Assembly: GCA_937951615.1 (NCBI GenBank)
Contig: CALFBH010000077.1
Coordinates: 1-64,000, forward strand
Direction: 5' to 3'
Source: an uncultured Saprospiraceae bacterium
GTDB taxonomy: Bacteria > Bacteroidota > Bacteroidia > Chitinophagales > Saprospiraceae
DNA length: 64,000 nt
Shown: positions 53,210-62,508 of the stretch, piece after piece
Layout: every line of letters begins with the position of its first letter
Numbering within the stretch: the first letter of the stretch is position 1
Translations under genes and position numbers: made by a program
Notes under the pieces: generated by a model
The model's database searches: none
The model's input: only the letters and a program-made list of their open reading frames with translations
What the model was told of the DNA's origin: nothing

Positions 53210-56125
53210 TTAGTGAATCAGTGAAAACTTCTTCACGGCTTGCCCTTTGTCTGTTTTTATTATAATAAAATAAGTCCCTGCTGCCTGTTCGCTGATATTG
53301 ACTGGAATCTGTAGGTTTGTGCCTTCTACATAAAGTGCAATAATCCCTTGTCCCAATACACTATAAATAGCAAGATCAGCTTTTTCAAACGCATTAAAAT
53401 CTAATGCAATCGTAAATTCTCCATCAGATGGGTTTGGATATAGCTCAAAACTGTTTAGGTTTTCCAGGTCATAAGTTCCTGTGTAAACTTCTATACTGAC
53501 GCTGCCATTCACGGTACAGTTATTTGCATCAGTAACGGCTACCGTATAAGTGCCTGGTGATAATCCTGTTGCCGTTTGTCCAGTTTGTCCATTGCTCCAC
53601 TGATAAGTGTAAGGCGGTGCACCACCAGATACATTGACAGAAGCCATACCATCATTACCGCTTGACGGTATCGCATTATAATTCAATGACATCGGAGATG
53701 GCTCACTTACCAGAACAGAAAGCACTCCAATACAGCCATTGGCATCTGTGGCAACTACAGTGTAAACATCCGCAGGCACATTACTTAAATCTTCTGTACT
53801 TGCCCCATTGCTCCAGCTGTAAGTTATAGGCGGTGTCCCTGCGGTGATACTAATATCAACCGCTCCATCACTATTGCCAGGACAACTTACGCTAGATTGT
53901 GAGCCGGGCGTCAGGATAACAACTGGTCCTGAGTTTTGGCTATTGACTGTTCCTCCTGAAGTGGCTGCACAATTATTGGAATCAACTATAGTTACGGTAT
54001 AAGAACCCGAGACTAATCCACCAATCGTTTGTGTATTGTCTCCTGTGTTCCATGTATAACTGAATGGCGGTGTACCACCTGAGCCAATTGCTGTTGCTGC
54101 TCCGTTATTATCACTACATGGGCTGTCTTGTGCCAATACATTTCCATTCAGTACTGTTGGTTCATTGACGGTCACAGATTCAATATCTGTACAAGTTCCT
54201 TGAGTTGCGGTAACCGTATAAGTGCCGCCCGAAAGTCCATTGATGGTAGAACCAGCACCCCCATTACTCCAAACATAATTTATAGCTCCCGTTGTCGTTA
54301 CAGAAGCCGAACCGTTATTATCTCCATTACAAGCAATATCCGTTGTAGCCAATTGAACATCAAGTATATTGACATCATTTACAGTAGCAGAGCTGATAAC
54401 ATCACAACCAATTGCATCCATTATGGTCACGGTATAAGTGCCAGGTGACAGTCCGTTAATCGTTTGTGTATTTCCTCCTGAGCTCCAGGTATAGCTAAAA
54501 GGTGCATCTCCTCCTACTACATTAACTGTAGCACTACCGTTTACTTCTCCGCAGGTAGCATTTACCGTAGATATAGTAGCATTTATGGCACAATTACATC
54601 CATCAAGAATTTCAAGTGAGATTGGAGCGACTGTACATCCGCTCGCATCAAGCCCTTGTATGGTATAAGTTCCTATGCTAAGTCCTGCAAAACTTCCACT
54701 TGTGACAAAGGTGACTCCTCCATCAATACTATATTGATAAGGCGGCGTACCTCCCATAAAGCTAATGGAAATTGATCCATCCCCTTGTGCGCAAGTAGTC
54801 GGTGTAAGTATTGTGCTGCCCTGCATTGGGACAGGAGGTCCATTTACTGTTATACTTTCTACTAGTTCACAGTTGTTCTGATCATTTACAGTAACCGCAT
54901 AAGTTCCTGCGGTAAGTCCGGTTGCTGTTTGGGTGTTTTGCCCTCCGGCATTGGCACTCCACTGATAGGTGTATGGTGCTAATCCTGAAGCAGGCGTTAT
55001 GGTCGCAGTGCCATCACCACCAGCACAGGTCGTTGCATTAGTCGAATTTGTTGTTGTCGTAAAGCCTACACAATCCAGATTGACATTACAAACTGTTGAG
55101 GTCAGCAGATTTACCCTTCTCGGAGAGTTCATCAATACAGTCATCATCCTGTCTTTTTGGTCAAAAGTGAATATATTAAAACAGGCATCATCTGAATAAT
55201 CCATATAATTTTCCACCATGTCTTGTATGCCATCACAAGTCGTTGAATTAGGACAACCGAAATTCGCTCCCTGCGATTGCGGGGTGTCGGCACAGTAGTC
55301 ATCCCCGCAAAAACTATCTCCCCATATATGTACTAAGCCGAGCCAATGTCCTGCTTCATGCGTAAGCGTTCTTCCGGCAGCATAAGGTCCTCCGGTGGGA
55401 TAAGGTGTCGTGGTGCTTCCAACTGCAGAGTATAAGATCACACATCCATCTGTATTGGCAGCTCCTCCGCCTGGCCCCGGCAAGGTGGAGTTACTTGGAA
55501 ATTGTGCATAACCTAATAGTCCATAGCCCAGATTCATGACCCATACATTAAAATACTGCTCTGGATCCCATATTGTAGTTGGTTTGATGGTATTGTCGAT
55601 ATAATTGGGACCATAAGGCGGATTCGTCAAGCCAGCAGAACTGGCTAGTATCCGATTGATACCGGGTTCTGCAAGCGCGTTGCCATTCGGGTCGATTGCT
55701 GCTGGACAAAATTCAATTTCGGTATCTGCTCCTACAGGGTTACTGTTGTCTCCCGAAGTACCGGGTGTTTTTCTATAATCAAAATTGAGTTGTTCAATTT
55801 GAGCATTAATATAAGTTGCTGCTATGTTGTCTGGTCCATTATTGTGGACGACGTGAAAGATGATTGGAATTGTCGCAACTGGCATTTGAGCACTTCGCTC
55901 TGCTTTCATTTGTACCATAGCCTCTCGAAGCCAGGCTTCGAATTCATCATCCTGTGCAAATTCGTCAGGATATTGAGTCTTCAACCAGTCGTGATGTTCC
56001 ACGGTTCCACACCTTGTATCTGTAATAATTAAAGGATTGTCTTCAGGACTTGGAGTGGCTAGTTGAGTAAATCCTACAGTATGTAAAAGGAATACTGCTG
56101 GAAGCAAAAGTAATGGTATTTTCAT
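53210..56125 (-). CDS. Secreted M43-family zinc metalloprotease with SprB repeats and T9SS sorting
   Basis: The 971-aa protein has a signal peptide and an M43 (pappalysin-like) domain (about 85-340). Its zinc site is HEAGHWLGLVH, residues 256-266, followed by GD; a Met-turn-like ENYMDY segment follows. About seven SprB-type repeats come next (GLTAGTYAVTVNDQNNC and so on), then a T9SS sorting domain (LENLNSFELYPNPSDGEFTI to FSLIH). The part from about residue 430 to the end is closely related to the C-terminus of the trypsin-like protein downstream. It probably works outside the cell or on the surface. Confidence 0.88.
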   Translation of the reverse strand: MKIPLLLLPAVFLLHTVGFTQLATPSPEDNPLIITDTRCGTVEHHDWLKTQYPDEFAQDDEFEAWLREAMVQMKAERSAQMPVATIPIIFHVVHNNGPDNIAATYINAQIEQLNFDYRKTPGTSGDNSNPVGADTEIEFCPAAIDPNGNALAEPGINRILASSAGLTNPPYGPNYIDNTIKPTTIWDPEQYFNVWVMNLGYGLLGYAQFPSNSTLPGPGGGAANTDGCVILYSAVGSTTTPYPTGGPYAAGRTLTHEAGHWLGLVHIWGDSFCGDDYCADTPQSQGANFGCPNSTTCDGIQDMVENYMDYSDDACFNIFTFDQKDRMMTVLMNSPRRVNLLTSTVCNVNLDCVGFTTTTNSTNATTCAGGDGTATITPASGLAPYTYQWSANAGGQNTQTATGLTAGTYAVTVNDQNNCELVESITVNGPPVPMQGSTILTPTTCAQGDGSISISFMGGTPPYQYSIDGGVTFVTSGSFAGLSIGTYTIQGLDASGCTVAPISLEILDGCNCAINATISTVNATCGEVNGSATVNVVGGDAPFSYTWSSGGNTQTINGLSPGTYTVTIMDAIGCDVISSATVNDVNILDVQLATTDIACNGDNNGSASVTTTGAINYVWSNGGAGSTINGLSGGTYTVTATQGTCTDIESVTVNEPTVLNGNVLAQDSPCSDNNGAATAIGSGGTPPFSYTWNTGDNTQTIGGLVSGSYTVTIVDSNNCAATSGGTVNSQNSGPVVILTPGSQSSVSCPGNSDGAVDISITAGTPPITYSWSNGASTEDLSNVPADVYTVVATDANGCIGVLSVLVSEPSPMSLNYNAIPSSGNDGMASVNVSGGAPPYTYQWSNGQTGQTATGLSPGTYTVAVTDANNCTVNGSVSIEVYTGTYDLENLNSFELYPNPSDGEFTIALDFNAFEKADLAIYSVLGQGIIALYVEGTNLQIPVNISEQAAGTYFIIIKTDKGQAVKKFSLIH

Positions 56126-56164
56126 AAGTCAATAAGTTTAAAAGAGTTGTATCTACTAAAGACA

Positions 56165-58663
56165 TTAGTACTGAATCAACTTAAAAGTAACTTTTGCATT
56201 TTCAATATTAGAAAATTTAGTTTCCAATAAATTGCGACGTATGATAATATCTTCTTTTCCAAATGGAAGACCCATTAGTCTATTAACTTCCCCACGCATT
56301 TTTTCGGGATTATCTGCAATATGACACAAATATTGCATACCTGTGTTTTGTACCATCAATGAATTAAGAAGACAAAAGCGTCCGCGATAGAGTGCATTGA
56401 GTAGTTTGAGCTTCATACCAGCAGCGTGGAAGGTGTACAGTAAATTGATATGTGCCTCTTGAATAAGTTGTTCCATTTCTATTTGTGGCACATTGGCTTT
56501 AAGTTGAATGTGAGAATATTTTGCAACTTCTACTTCCAGTTTATCTGGCGGATTTAGACCTACTATAATGAATGGGATACTATTTTCTTTAAAAACGTTT
56601 TCTATTAGGTAAAACGCTGCTTTGACATTGTCCTTCACACTCAGATCGCCATGAAATAAAACATATTTTCCCTTGCCGGGAATGATGTCTACAGTTTCAT
56701 TTGGATGAAAAGCGGGTACATAATGCACTGCATCAAAGTTTCTTTTGAACCAAGTTGTATCATCAGGTGAAATCGCTAAGATATGATCCGCATGTTTAAG
56801 TACAGTTTTTTCTTCAAAACGCTTTAATTTTCGGCTTTCAGATTGAAAATACAATCGCTTTAGCGGCTTGGTTTCCATACCTGCCAAATTTGCATAATAT
56901 TGGGTTTCTACATTATGCATCCGCACGATTTTTAGTCTGTTTTTTAGTTGGGGATGCGCCAGTAAAGCGCAAGTGTGCGTGCCTTCAAACAGAATAGGCG
57001 CATCGTTTTTCAGCAGGTTCTTCAATAAGCCGGGATGCTGACGAGATTGTACAATAAATGGCTTGCAGTTCAGCAAACCGACAGGCGACATATTCCTTTT
57101 GTAATAATAAACCTGCTCACAGTATTTTTCTAATTCCTCGCTATGTTCGCGTCCGTATTCATAACAATGCAAAATGATTTTCGCGCCTAGTTGATGTAAG
57201 GCTTTCAGGTGATAAAAAACAGAAATGACACCGCCGTAATTGGCAGGATATGGGATATTGAAGGAGATTAGGTGTGTTGATGTGGTGGGGTGTTGATGTG
57301 TTGGGGTGTTGGGGTGTTGATGTGTTGGGGTGTTGATGTGTTGGGGTGTTGGTGATTGGTGATTTTCATTTTCACTGCTACTGAAACTGCCACTGCTTAG
57401 TGATTGGGGATTGGTGATTGGGGACTGGTGATTGGTGACTGGTGATTGGTGATTGGTGATTGGTGATTGGTGATTGATGACTGGTGATTGGTGATTGGTG
57501 ATTGGTGATTGGTGATTGATGACTGGTGATTGGTGATTGGTGATTGGTGATTGGTGATTGGTGATTGTGTGAGTCTCTCTTCTCTCAACAAAGTGGTCTC
57601 TCCTCTCTCCTCTATCTTCCAAATCCTTGTAAAACTCAATTAATTTTCGTTCTTCTTCTGCCCACACATAGACCTTTGCGGCTTCTTTGCACGCTGCTTT
57701 TATTTGCTGGTATAATGCTTTATTATTCAATAATTCCTGAATGGCTTGAGCAATTTTTATGGGGTCTAAATCATCAACCAGTAGGCCAACTTTGTATTGG
57801 GAAATAATGTTTTGGTATTCTGGAAAATCGGCATTGATAGACGGAACACCTGCCTGTATGTAATCCAGAAATTTATTGGACAAAGAATAGTAATAACTCA
57901 GTCCTTTATTCCTCAGCATATTCAAACCGATGCTTGCCTGTGGGGTGAGGTCGCGAAGATCAGCAGGTTCTACATAACCCAAAAAGCGAACACGGTCGCT
58001 TACTTTCAGCTCTGCTGCCATTGCTCGCAATTCGGCAGACAAATCTCCTTCGCCAGCCAGCCAGAGTTCTGCATTATCGATGTGCTGCATCGCCTGTAGA
58101 TATTCTTCTAGTCCTCGTCCTTCATTCAGTGCGCCCTGGTATAAGATGATGGGTTTATCTGTTTTCCAGCGGTCATTTTTGGTATTAAAATCTGGTGGAA
58201 CAGGTGCGTTACGGATGACTTTGAAAGGCGTTCCATATTCTTTTTCAAAAATTTCGGAGAGGCTATCGCAAACTGTATAGGCGTGTAGAGTACGCGGAAT
58301 GGTCAGTTTCGCTATGCGCTGCCAGATACGCTGTACGCGAGGACGACCGACTACTTCAGGGACTTCCGTAAAGTATTCGTGTGCATCATAAACAAAGGTC
58401 TTTTTTCGTATTTTACTAATATAGAATCCAGGTAAAATGGTGTCCAGATCAATGGAACACATTATATCAAAGCGAGCAAAGAGCAGGAAAATAAAGAGTC
58501 TAATGTTGTATTCGAGATAGAATAGTTTTCCTTTTTTGAAAAAGCAGTATAAACGTTTTTGCCGAAAAGGAAAATCTCTTAATGCTTTGGAACTTGGCAG
58601 TTTTCGTCCGACTAGCAACACATCAAATCCAGCATTTACCAATGAGGTACTGATACGCTGCAT
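56165..58663 (-). CDS. Fused pair of GT4-like glycosyltransferases bridged by repeat-encoded linker
   Basis: Residues 1 to about 348 are a GT4-type glycosyltransferase (YDAHEYFTEVPEVVGRPRVQ, ILYQGALNEGRGLEEYLQAM, RVRFLGYVEPADLRDL, SNKFLDYIQAGVPSINADFP). Residues about 465-832 are a second one (LISFNIPYPANYGGVISVFY, FHGDLSVKDNVKAAFYL, and AGMKLKLLNALYRGRFCLLN). The 115 or so residues between are low complexity (NHQSPIT repeats, then HQHPNTPTHQ) and come from intergenic-type DNA repeats. The second enzyme has no ATG, GTG or TTG near its beginning, so it can only be made as part of the fusion. The first enzyme also lacks its usual N-terminal strand in the ATG-started frame. Confidence 0.75.
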   Translation of the reverse strand: MQRISTSLVNAGFDVLLVGRKLPSSKALRDFPFRQKRLYCFFKKGKLFYLEYNIRLFIFLLFARFDIMCSIDLDTILPGFYISKIRKKTFVYDAHEYFTEVPEVVGRPRVQRIWQRIAKLTIPRTLHAYTVCDSLSEIFEKEYGTPFKVIRNAPVPPDFNTKNDRWKTDKPIILYQGALNEGRGLEEYLQAMQHIDNAELWLAGEGDLSAELRAMAAELKVSDRVRFLGYVEPADLRDLTPQASIGLNMLRNKGLSYYYSLSNKFLDYIQAGVPSINADFPEYQNIISQYKVGLLVDDLDPIKIAQAIQELLNNKALYQQIKAACKEAAKVYVWAEEERKLIEFYKDLEDRGERRDHFVERRETHTITNHQSPITNHQSPVINHQSPITNHQSPVINHQSPITNHQSPVTNHQSPITNPQSLSSGSFSSSENENHQSPTPQHINTPTHQHPNTPTHQHPTTSTHLISFNIPYPANYGGVISVFYHLKALHQLGAKIILHCYEYGREHSEELEKYCEQVYYYKRNMSPVGLLNCKPFIVQSRQHPGLLKNLLKNDAPILFEGTHTCALLAHPQLKNRLKIVRMHNVETQYYANLAGMETKPLKRLYFQSESRKLKRFEEKTVLKHADHILAISPDDTTWFKRNFDAVHYVPAFHPNETVDIIPGKGKYVLFHGDLSVKDNVKAAFYLIENVFKENSIPFIIVGLNPPDKLEVEVAKYSHIQLKANVPQIEMEQLIQEAHINLLYTFHAAGMKLKLLNALYRGRFCLLNSLMVQNTGMQYLCHIADNPEKMRGEVNRLMGLPFGKEDIIIRRNLLETKFSNIENAKVTFKLIQY
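57272..57615. repeat. Three-part repeat island inside the glycosyltransferase frame
   Basis: Going up in coordinates: TGTTGATGTGTTGGGG words (57272-57352), then 7-bp units GATTGGT/GATTGAT (57410-57570), then GTCTCTCTTCTCTCAACAAA words (57572-57612). The last type matches the 41-bp repeats at 16005-16104; the first matches 18250-18290 and 35188-35255. Because 3 x 7 bp equals 7 codons, the middle block reads as a stop-free 7-residue repeat on the minus strand. Confidence 0.8.
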
Positions 58664-58716
58664 ACGCTGGTCGTAGGTGAGGTCATTGGTGACGGTGAAG
58701 AGGATTGTTGTTGTGA

Positions 58717-58800
58717 TTGTGAAATTGTGAAATTGTGAAATTGTGAAATTGTGAAATTGTGAAATTGTGAAATTGTGAAATTGTGAAATTGTGAAATTGT
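58717..58800. repeat. 8-bp tandem repeat (TTGTGAAA) x 10.5
   Basis: An uninterrupted microsatellite directly upstream of the fused glycosyltransferase gene. Its unit is not a multiple of three, so changes in copy number would shift any frame that starts inside or before it. Confidence 0.9.
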
Positions 58801-58823
58801 TTTTTTGCGGAGCAAAAAAACAA
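58797..58823. terminator. TTTTTTTGCGGAGCAAAAAAA hairpin
   Basis: A 12-bp perfect stem with a GGA loop at the end of the microsatellite, downstream of the RDD gene. It belongs to the same mini-family as 15942-15957 and 26941-26964, and could terminate the RDD transcript. Confidence 0.6.
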
Positions 58824-58828
58824 TCCCC

Positions 58829-58868
58829 AGTTACCAGTTACCAGTTACCAATCACCAATCACTAATCA
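58829..58868. repeat. ACCAGTT/ACCAATC phrase repeat
   Basis: Three AGTTACC units followed by AATCACC units form a 7-bp phrase repeat that runs right up to the stop codon of the RDD gene. Confidence 0.6.
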
Positions 58869-59750
58869 CCTAGTCAATACGATATAATCATTTAATACTG
58901 TTTTCAAAAAGCTGATTGGGTTTTTGGGTCTTTCTGTGATGTTCAGTTTTTGCATGATCATGCTCAATACTTTTAATACGGCATCTTTATGGGCGTCATT
59001 CTGAAAACTGCTGTATCTGCTCAATACTGTTTTGACCAGTAACATATCTTTTTCGGAGAACTGGCGTACGTTCGGATAGGTAATTTTGTAGTCTTCCAGC
59101 GATTTTATACGACTGATGTCTTCAAAACGCAAATTCATACTCGACTTCATTCTTATGACTGCTGTATTGGCTAAAATATCGCCCAGTCGCTGGCTCTTTG
59201 GAGAAGTTGTAATCAATAAAGAAGCTACTGCACCCGATGTCCAAATGTCGATGGGACGAAAAGTCCAGCGAATCAGATAATCGCTGAGGGTGGGTTCATT
59301 GCCGGTCAGTTTGACTACCTTGATGCCCATCAGTCGCTTGCCGAGTGTCTGTCCATCCATCATAGATTCAAAAACCAGTGAATAGAATATCCAGATGGGC
59401 AAAATGAACACATAAAACAAAGCATCCGTTTCTTTCATTCCTTCTACTGCGGATAAAAACACCATGAAAAACAGAATGAATACAATCATTATTACCGCCT
59501 GCGTGACCGAGATATTTCGAATACTACCCGTCAGAAAAATATATCCTGACAGCATGACTGCGACATACAATAACATGAAAAGCATGAGCCAACCACCAGC
59601 AATAGAAGCCACCAGCATATTTCCCAATATCACCAAAGTCATGATAATGATAAACTGATCTATCACAAAGCCTACAAGTCGCTCACCCCAAGAGGCCAAC
59701 TCATATTCTATGGTTACTTTTTGTGTGGTGGTAATTTCTATTTTCTGCAC
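58866..59750 (-). CDS. RDD-family membrane protein
   Basis: The 294-aa protein shows the RDD signatures (ELASWGERLVGFVIDQFIII with the conserved R and D, and MMDGQTLGKRLMGIKVV). Four hydrophobic segments lie between about residues 25 and 150, and further down is RWTFRPIDIWTSGAVASLL. The C-terminal 100 residues are soluble and helical. RDD proteins are thought to take part in transport or membrane homeostasis; a precise role is not established. A good promoter lies 16 bp before the start. Confidence 0.88.
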   Translation of the reverse strand: MQKIEITTTQKVTIEYELASWGERLVGFVIDQFIIIMTLVILGNMLVASIAGGWLMLFMLLYVAVMLSGYIFLTGSIRNISVTQAVIMIVFILFFMVFLSAVEGMKETDALFYVFILPIWIFYSLVFESMMDGQTLGKRLMGIKVVKLTGNEPTLSDYLIRWTFRPIDIWTSGAVASLLITTSPKSQRLGDILANTAVIRMKSSMNLRFEDISRIKSLEDYKITYPNVRQFSEKDMLLVKTVLSRYSSFQNDAHKDAVLKVLSMIMQKLNITERPKNPISFLKTVLNDYIVLTR

Positions 59751-59765
59751 GGGCTATCTTTTGGT

Positions 59766-59795
59766 CAAAGATAAAGTTTAAAACTTAAATTCCAA
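59766..59795 (-). promoter_or_regulatory. Bacteroidota-type promoter of the RDD gene
   Basis: On the minus strand TTG (59795-59793), a 19-bp spacer and TATCTTTG (59773-59766) match the Bacteroidota consensus. The ATG at 59750 is only 15 bp beyond the -7 element, so the mRNA leader would be very short. Confidence 0.6.
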
Positions 59796-59854
59796 AAAGG
59801 AGGATACGAAGAATTGAAGAAAATAAGCCTTCTTTGTGAAATAAATTGGCGGCA

Positions 59855-62140
59855 TTATAAACCATACAAACCCATCAAAACCCGCTCTGTAGTCATAGGC
59901 GCGACATAATCAATCTTAGCCTTAGGATTAAAAGCCAGCACCGCATTACAAATGGCAAAATACGCACCGATGCCATACATCAGTGGCGGCTCGCCGACGG
60001 CTTTCGATTTCAGAATGGCTTCATTATCTGTATCTGTATTCAAAAAATGGACATCAATCGTTTTGGGTGCAGCATAGATGTCTGGAATCTTATAGGTAGC
60101 GAGTGAGTTGGATTTTAAGAGTCCTTTTTCATTATAAATAATCTCTTCCAGCGTCATCCAGCCCATGCCTTGTACCAGTCCGCCTTCTATTTGTCCAAGG
60201 TCGATTTCCCGATTCATACTTGCCCCAAAATCATGGACAATTTGTACTTTATCAAACTCATAAATGCCCCGAATACAATCTACCGTGCAGGTGAGAATAG
60301 CTGTGCCATAAACATGATAAGCAAAAGGATGTCCTTTTTCTTTATTGCGGTCAAAATGAATAACAGGCGTGGCATAATGTCCTTTCGCGCTTAAATTGAT
60401 GCGCTGCGCCAAGGCTTTTTGGATCAGTTCCTCCCAGGACAATGCACTGGCTTTTTCATTGACATAAACCTGTTCATTTTTAAAACTAATCCGCTCATTT
60501 TTATTCAAATTCAAGTCCTGTCGGATAAAATCGTGAAGCCGTTCTGTCAATTGTCTTCCTGCATCTTGCAAGGCTTTTCCGTTGAGGTCGGCGGTGGCAC
60601 TGGCGGCGGATGGCGAGGTATTGGCTACGCGGGTGGTGTTGGTATTGTTGAGTTGGATGCGTTGTTGTGGCAATCCAAACATTTGCGCTGCAATCTGTAC
60701 CATTTTGGTGTTTACGCCTTGCCCCATTTCCACTGCGCCTGTATTTACGCCGACACTTCCATCGCTGTAAATATGCACCAAAGCACGGGCATTATTCATC
60801 GGCGTATTGGTAAATGAAATGCCAAAACACACGGGCATCAGCGCGAAGCCTTTTTTCTGATAAGCATGTTGCTGATTAAAATCGTCCACTTCTTTTTGCA
60901 AAGCAGCGACTTGGTATTTTTCCACCGCCTCCGACCAGCATTGCCTCGCTTCACAGCCCTTTACAATTTGCCCGTAAGGGAATACAGCATTTTCTTTCAG
61001 CAGGTTTTTAGCTTGTATTTCTATGGGGGTTACCCCAATTTGTCGCGCAGCATAATGGATAGCCGACTCGATGACAAACATACCCTGCGGACCACCAAAA
61101 CCCCGAAAAGCCGTATTGGGAACAATATTCGTTTTGCAACAATGCGCTGTCGCGTCCACATTGGGGATGTCATAACTATTGGTCGAATGAAATAAAGTTC
61201 TGCCGAGGACAGGAGGGGAGAGGTCAGCTGCTGCGCCGCCATTTTGAAAAAAAGTCGCTTCATAAGCCAGAATATTCAAGTCCTCATCCAGCCCGATTTT
61301 ATACCTGCTTTTGTAGGGATGGCGTTTGCCTGTCATCTTGAGGTCTTCCTTTCTTTCCAGAATCAGTTTTACAGGTTTTCGGAGATGATAAGTCGCCAAA
61401 GCTGCCATCGCTGCCCAGGGCGAAGCCTGATCTTCCTTGCCTCCAAAACCGCCACCAATTCGATTGACATCCACTTCGATCTGGCTCATCGGCATATCCA
61501 AAATGCGGGCTACGGTGCGCTGCACGGCAGTTGGCCCTTGCGTAGAACTGTAAATCGTGATGCCGCCTTTATCCTGCGGAATGGAGTATGCACCCTGCGG
61601 TTCGAGATAGACATGTTCCTGCCCGCCCGACTCGGCTGTGCCTTCAAATACATGTTTACATTTGGCGAAAGCCTCCTGCGTATTCCCAATAGAAAAAGTA
61701 CGACTTTTGTGCAATAAATCGCCTTGTTGATGGGCGATAATTGGGTCAGTCGTCACGGGATGTGCTTCAATATCAATCTCTATCAGACTGAGTGCATGGT
61801 GCGCAATATCTTCTGTTTCAGCGATGACCAGCAAAATGGGCTGTCCTTCAAAATGTACTTCCTGTTCAGCCAGCATGGGTTCGTCTTTCACGATGCCGCC
61901 CAACTCATTTTCTCCGGGAATATCCTTTTCAGAAAGCACGGCTACCACGCCGGGCATTTGCAGTGCTTTGCTATAATCAAGTCGAATGATCTGTCCATGC
62001 GCGACGGGGGAGGGAAATATTTTTACAAATAAAGTGCCTTGTAGTTCGGGCATATCATCCACGTATTTTGTGCGTCCGGTGACGTGGAAAGGCGCGTCAA
62101 TATTCGATGATTTTTTGCTTAGTTTTTCGTGTTTTGTCAT
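59855..62140 (-). CDS. xdhB: Xanthine dehydrogenase, molybdopterin-binding subunit
   Basis: The 761-aa Mo subunit has the xanthine-dehydrogenase-type sequence around the substrate site (NTAFRGFGGPQGMFVIESAI, in place of AYRCSFR of CoxL). It also shows GGGFGGKEDQASPWAAMAAL, GAVEMGQGVNTKMVQIAAQM and the catalytic Glu in SKAVGEPPLMYGIGAYFAIC. It hydroxylates hypoxanthine/xanthine to urate with XdhA passing electrons to NAD. It is transcribed after xdhA, but the two are separated by 425 bp rich in palindromes. An XdhC protein near 16-17 kb may serve it too. Confidence 0.92.
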   Translation of the reverse strand: MTKHEKLSKKSSNIDAPFHVTGRTKYVDDMPELQGTLFVKIFPSPVAHGQIIRLDYSKALQMPGVVAVLSEKDIPGENELGGIVKDEPMLAEQEVHFEGQPILLVIAETEDIAHHALSLIEIDIEAHPVTTDPIIAHQQGDLLHKSRTFSIGNTQEAFAKCKHVFEGTAESGGQEHVYLEPQGAYSIPQDKGGITIYSSTQGPTAVQRTVARILDMPMSQIEVDVNRIGGGFGGKEDQASPWAAMAALATYHLRKPVKLILERKEDLKMTGKRHPYKSRYKIGLDEDLNILAYEATFFQNGGAAADLSPPVLGRTLFHSTNSYDIPNVDATAHCCKTNIVPNTAFRGFGGPQGMFVIESAIHYAARQIGVTPIEIQAKNLLKENAVFPYGQIVKGCEARQCWSEAVEKYQVAALQKEVDDFNQQHAYQKKGFALMPVCFGISFTNTPMNNARALVHIYSDGSVGVNTGAVEMGQGVNTKMVQIAAQMFGLPQQRIQLNNTNTTRVANTSPSAASATADLNGKALQDAGRQLTERLHDFIRQDLNLNKNERISFKNEQVYVNEKASALSWEELIQKALAQRINLSAKGHYATPVIHFDRNKEKGHPFAYHVYGTAILTCTVDCIRGIYEFDKVQIVHDFGASMNREIDLGQIEGGLVQGMGWMTLEEIIYNEKGLLKSNSLATYKIPDIYAAPKTIDVHFLNTDTDNEAILKSKAVGEPPLMYGIGAYFAICNAVLAFNPKAKIDYVAPMTTERVLMGLYGL

Positions 62141-62237
62141 GCGCTAATGAGTCTATAAATCTTGTAAATTCTATTCAATTGTAATTCGGATTTTGTTTTC
62201 TAACAACCGATAACAGTTGGAAATCTTCCCCGGTCTT

Positions 62238-62350
62238 ATTGGTTTTAGTCAAATGGCTCTGAAAAATCGTTAAGAATTTCATACTGTTTGAGCGATAGCG
62301 AGTTTATGAAATTTAGGTTTTTCAGAGTCATTTGGCGTTAAGAAACCAAT
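62238..62350. repeat. 113-bp palindromic repeat between xdhA and xdhB
   Basis: Nested arms pair in order: ATTGGTTTTAG with the complement in AAGAAACCAAT; CAAATGGCTCTGAAAAATC with GGTTTTTCAGAGTCATTTG (two mismatches); and AATTTCATA with TATGAAATT, nearly symmetric around about 62294. A second small hairpin (GTTCTTTTC/GAAAAGAAC) follows at 62367-62390. The rest of 62141-62508 holds no gene. Confidence 0.7.
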
Positions 62351-62508
62351 ACAACCTTGATTTTTGGTTCTTTTCATCAAGGAAAAGAACAAAGCAAAGA
62401 ACTGAACCCAGAGTTTTACAAGGTATTTATGAGCAATAAAATTACAAAATAATAATTCCTGAAATTACTACTAAAACATATATTTTTTTCATGCGTAATG
62501 CGTTTAAC

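Noticed and set aside
57400-57570. CRISPR-like array
   Set aside because: The units are 7-bp tandem words without unique spacers; they are phrase repeats read through by the glycosyltransferase frame.
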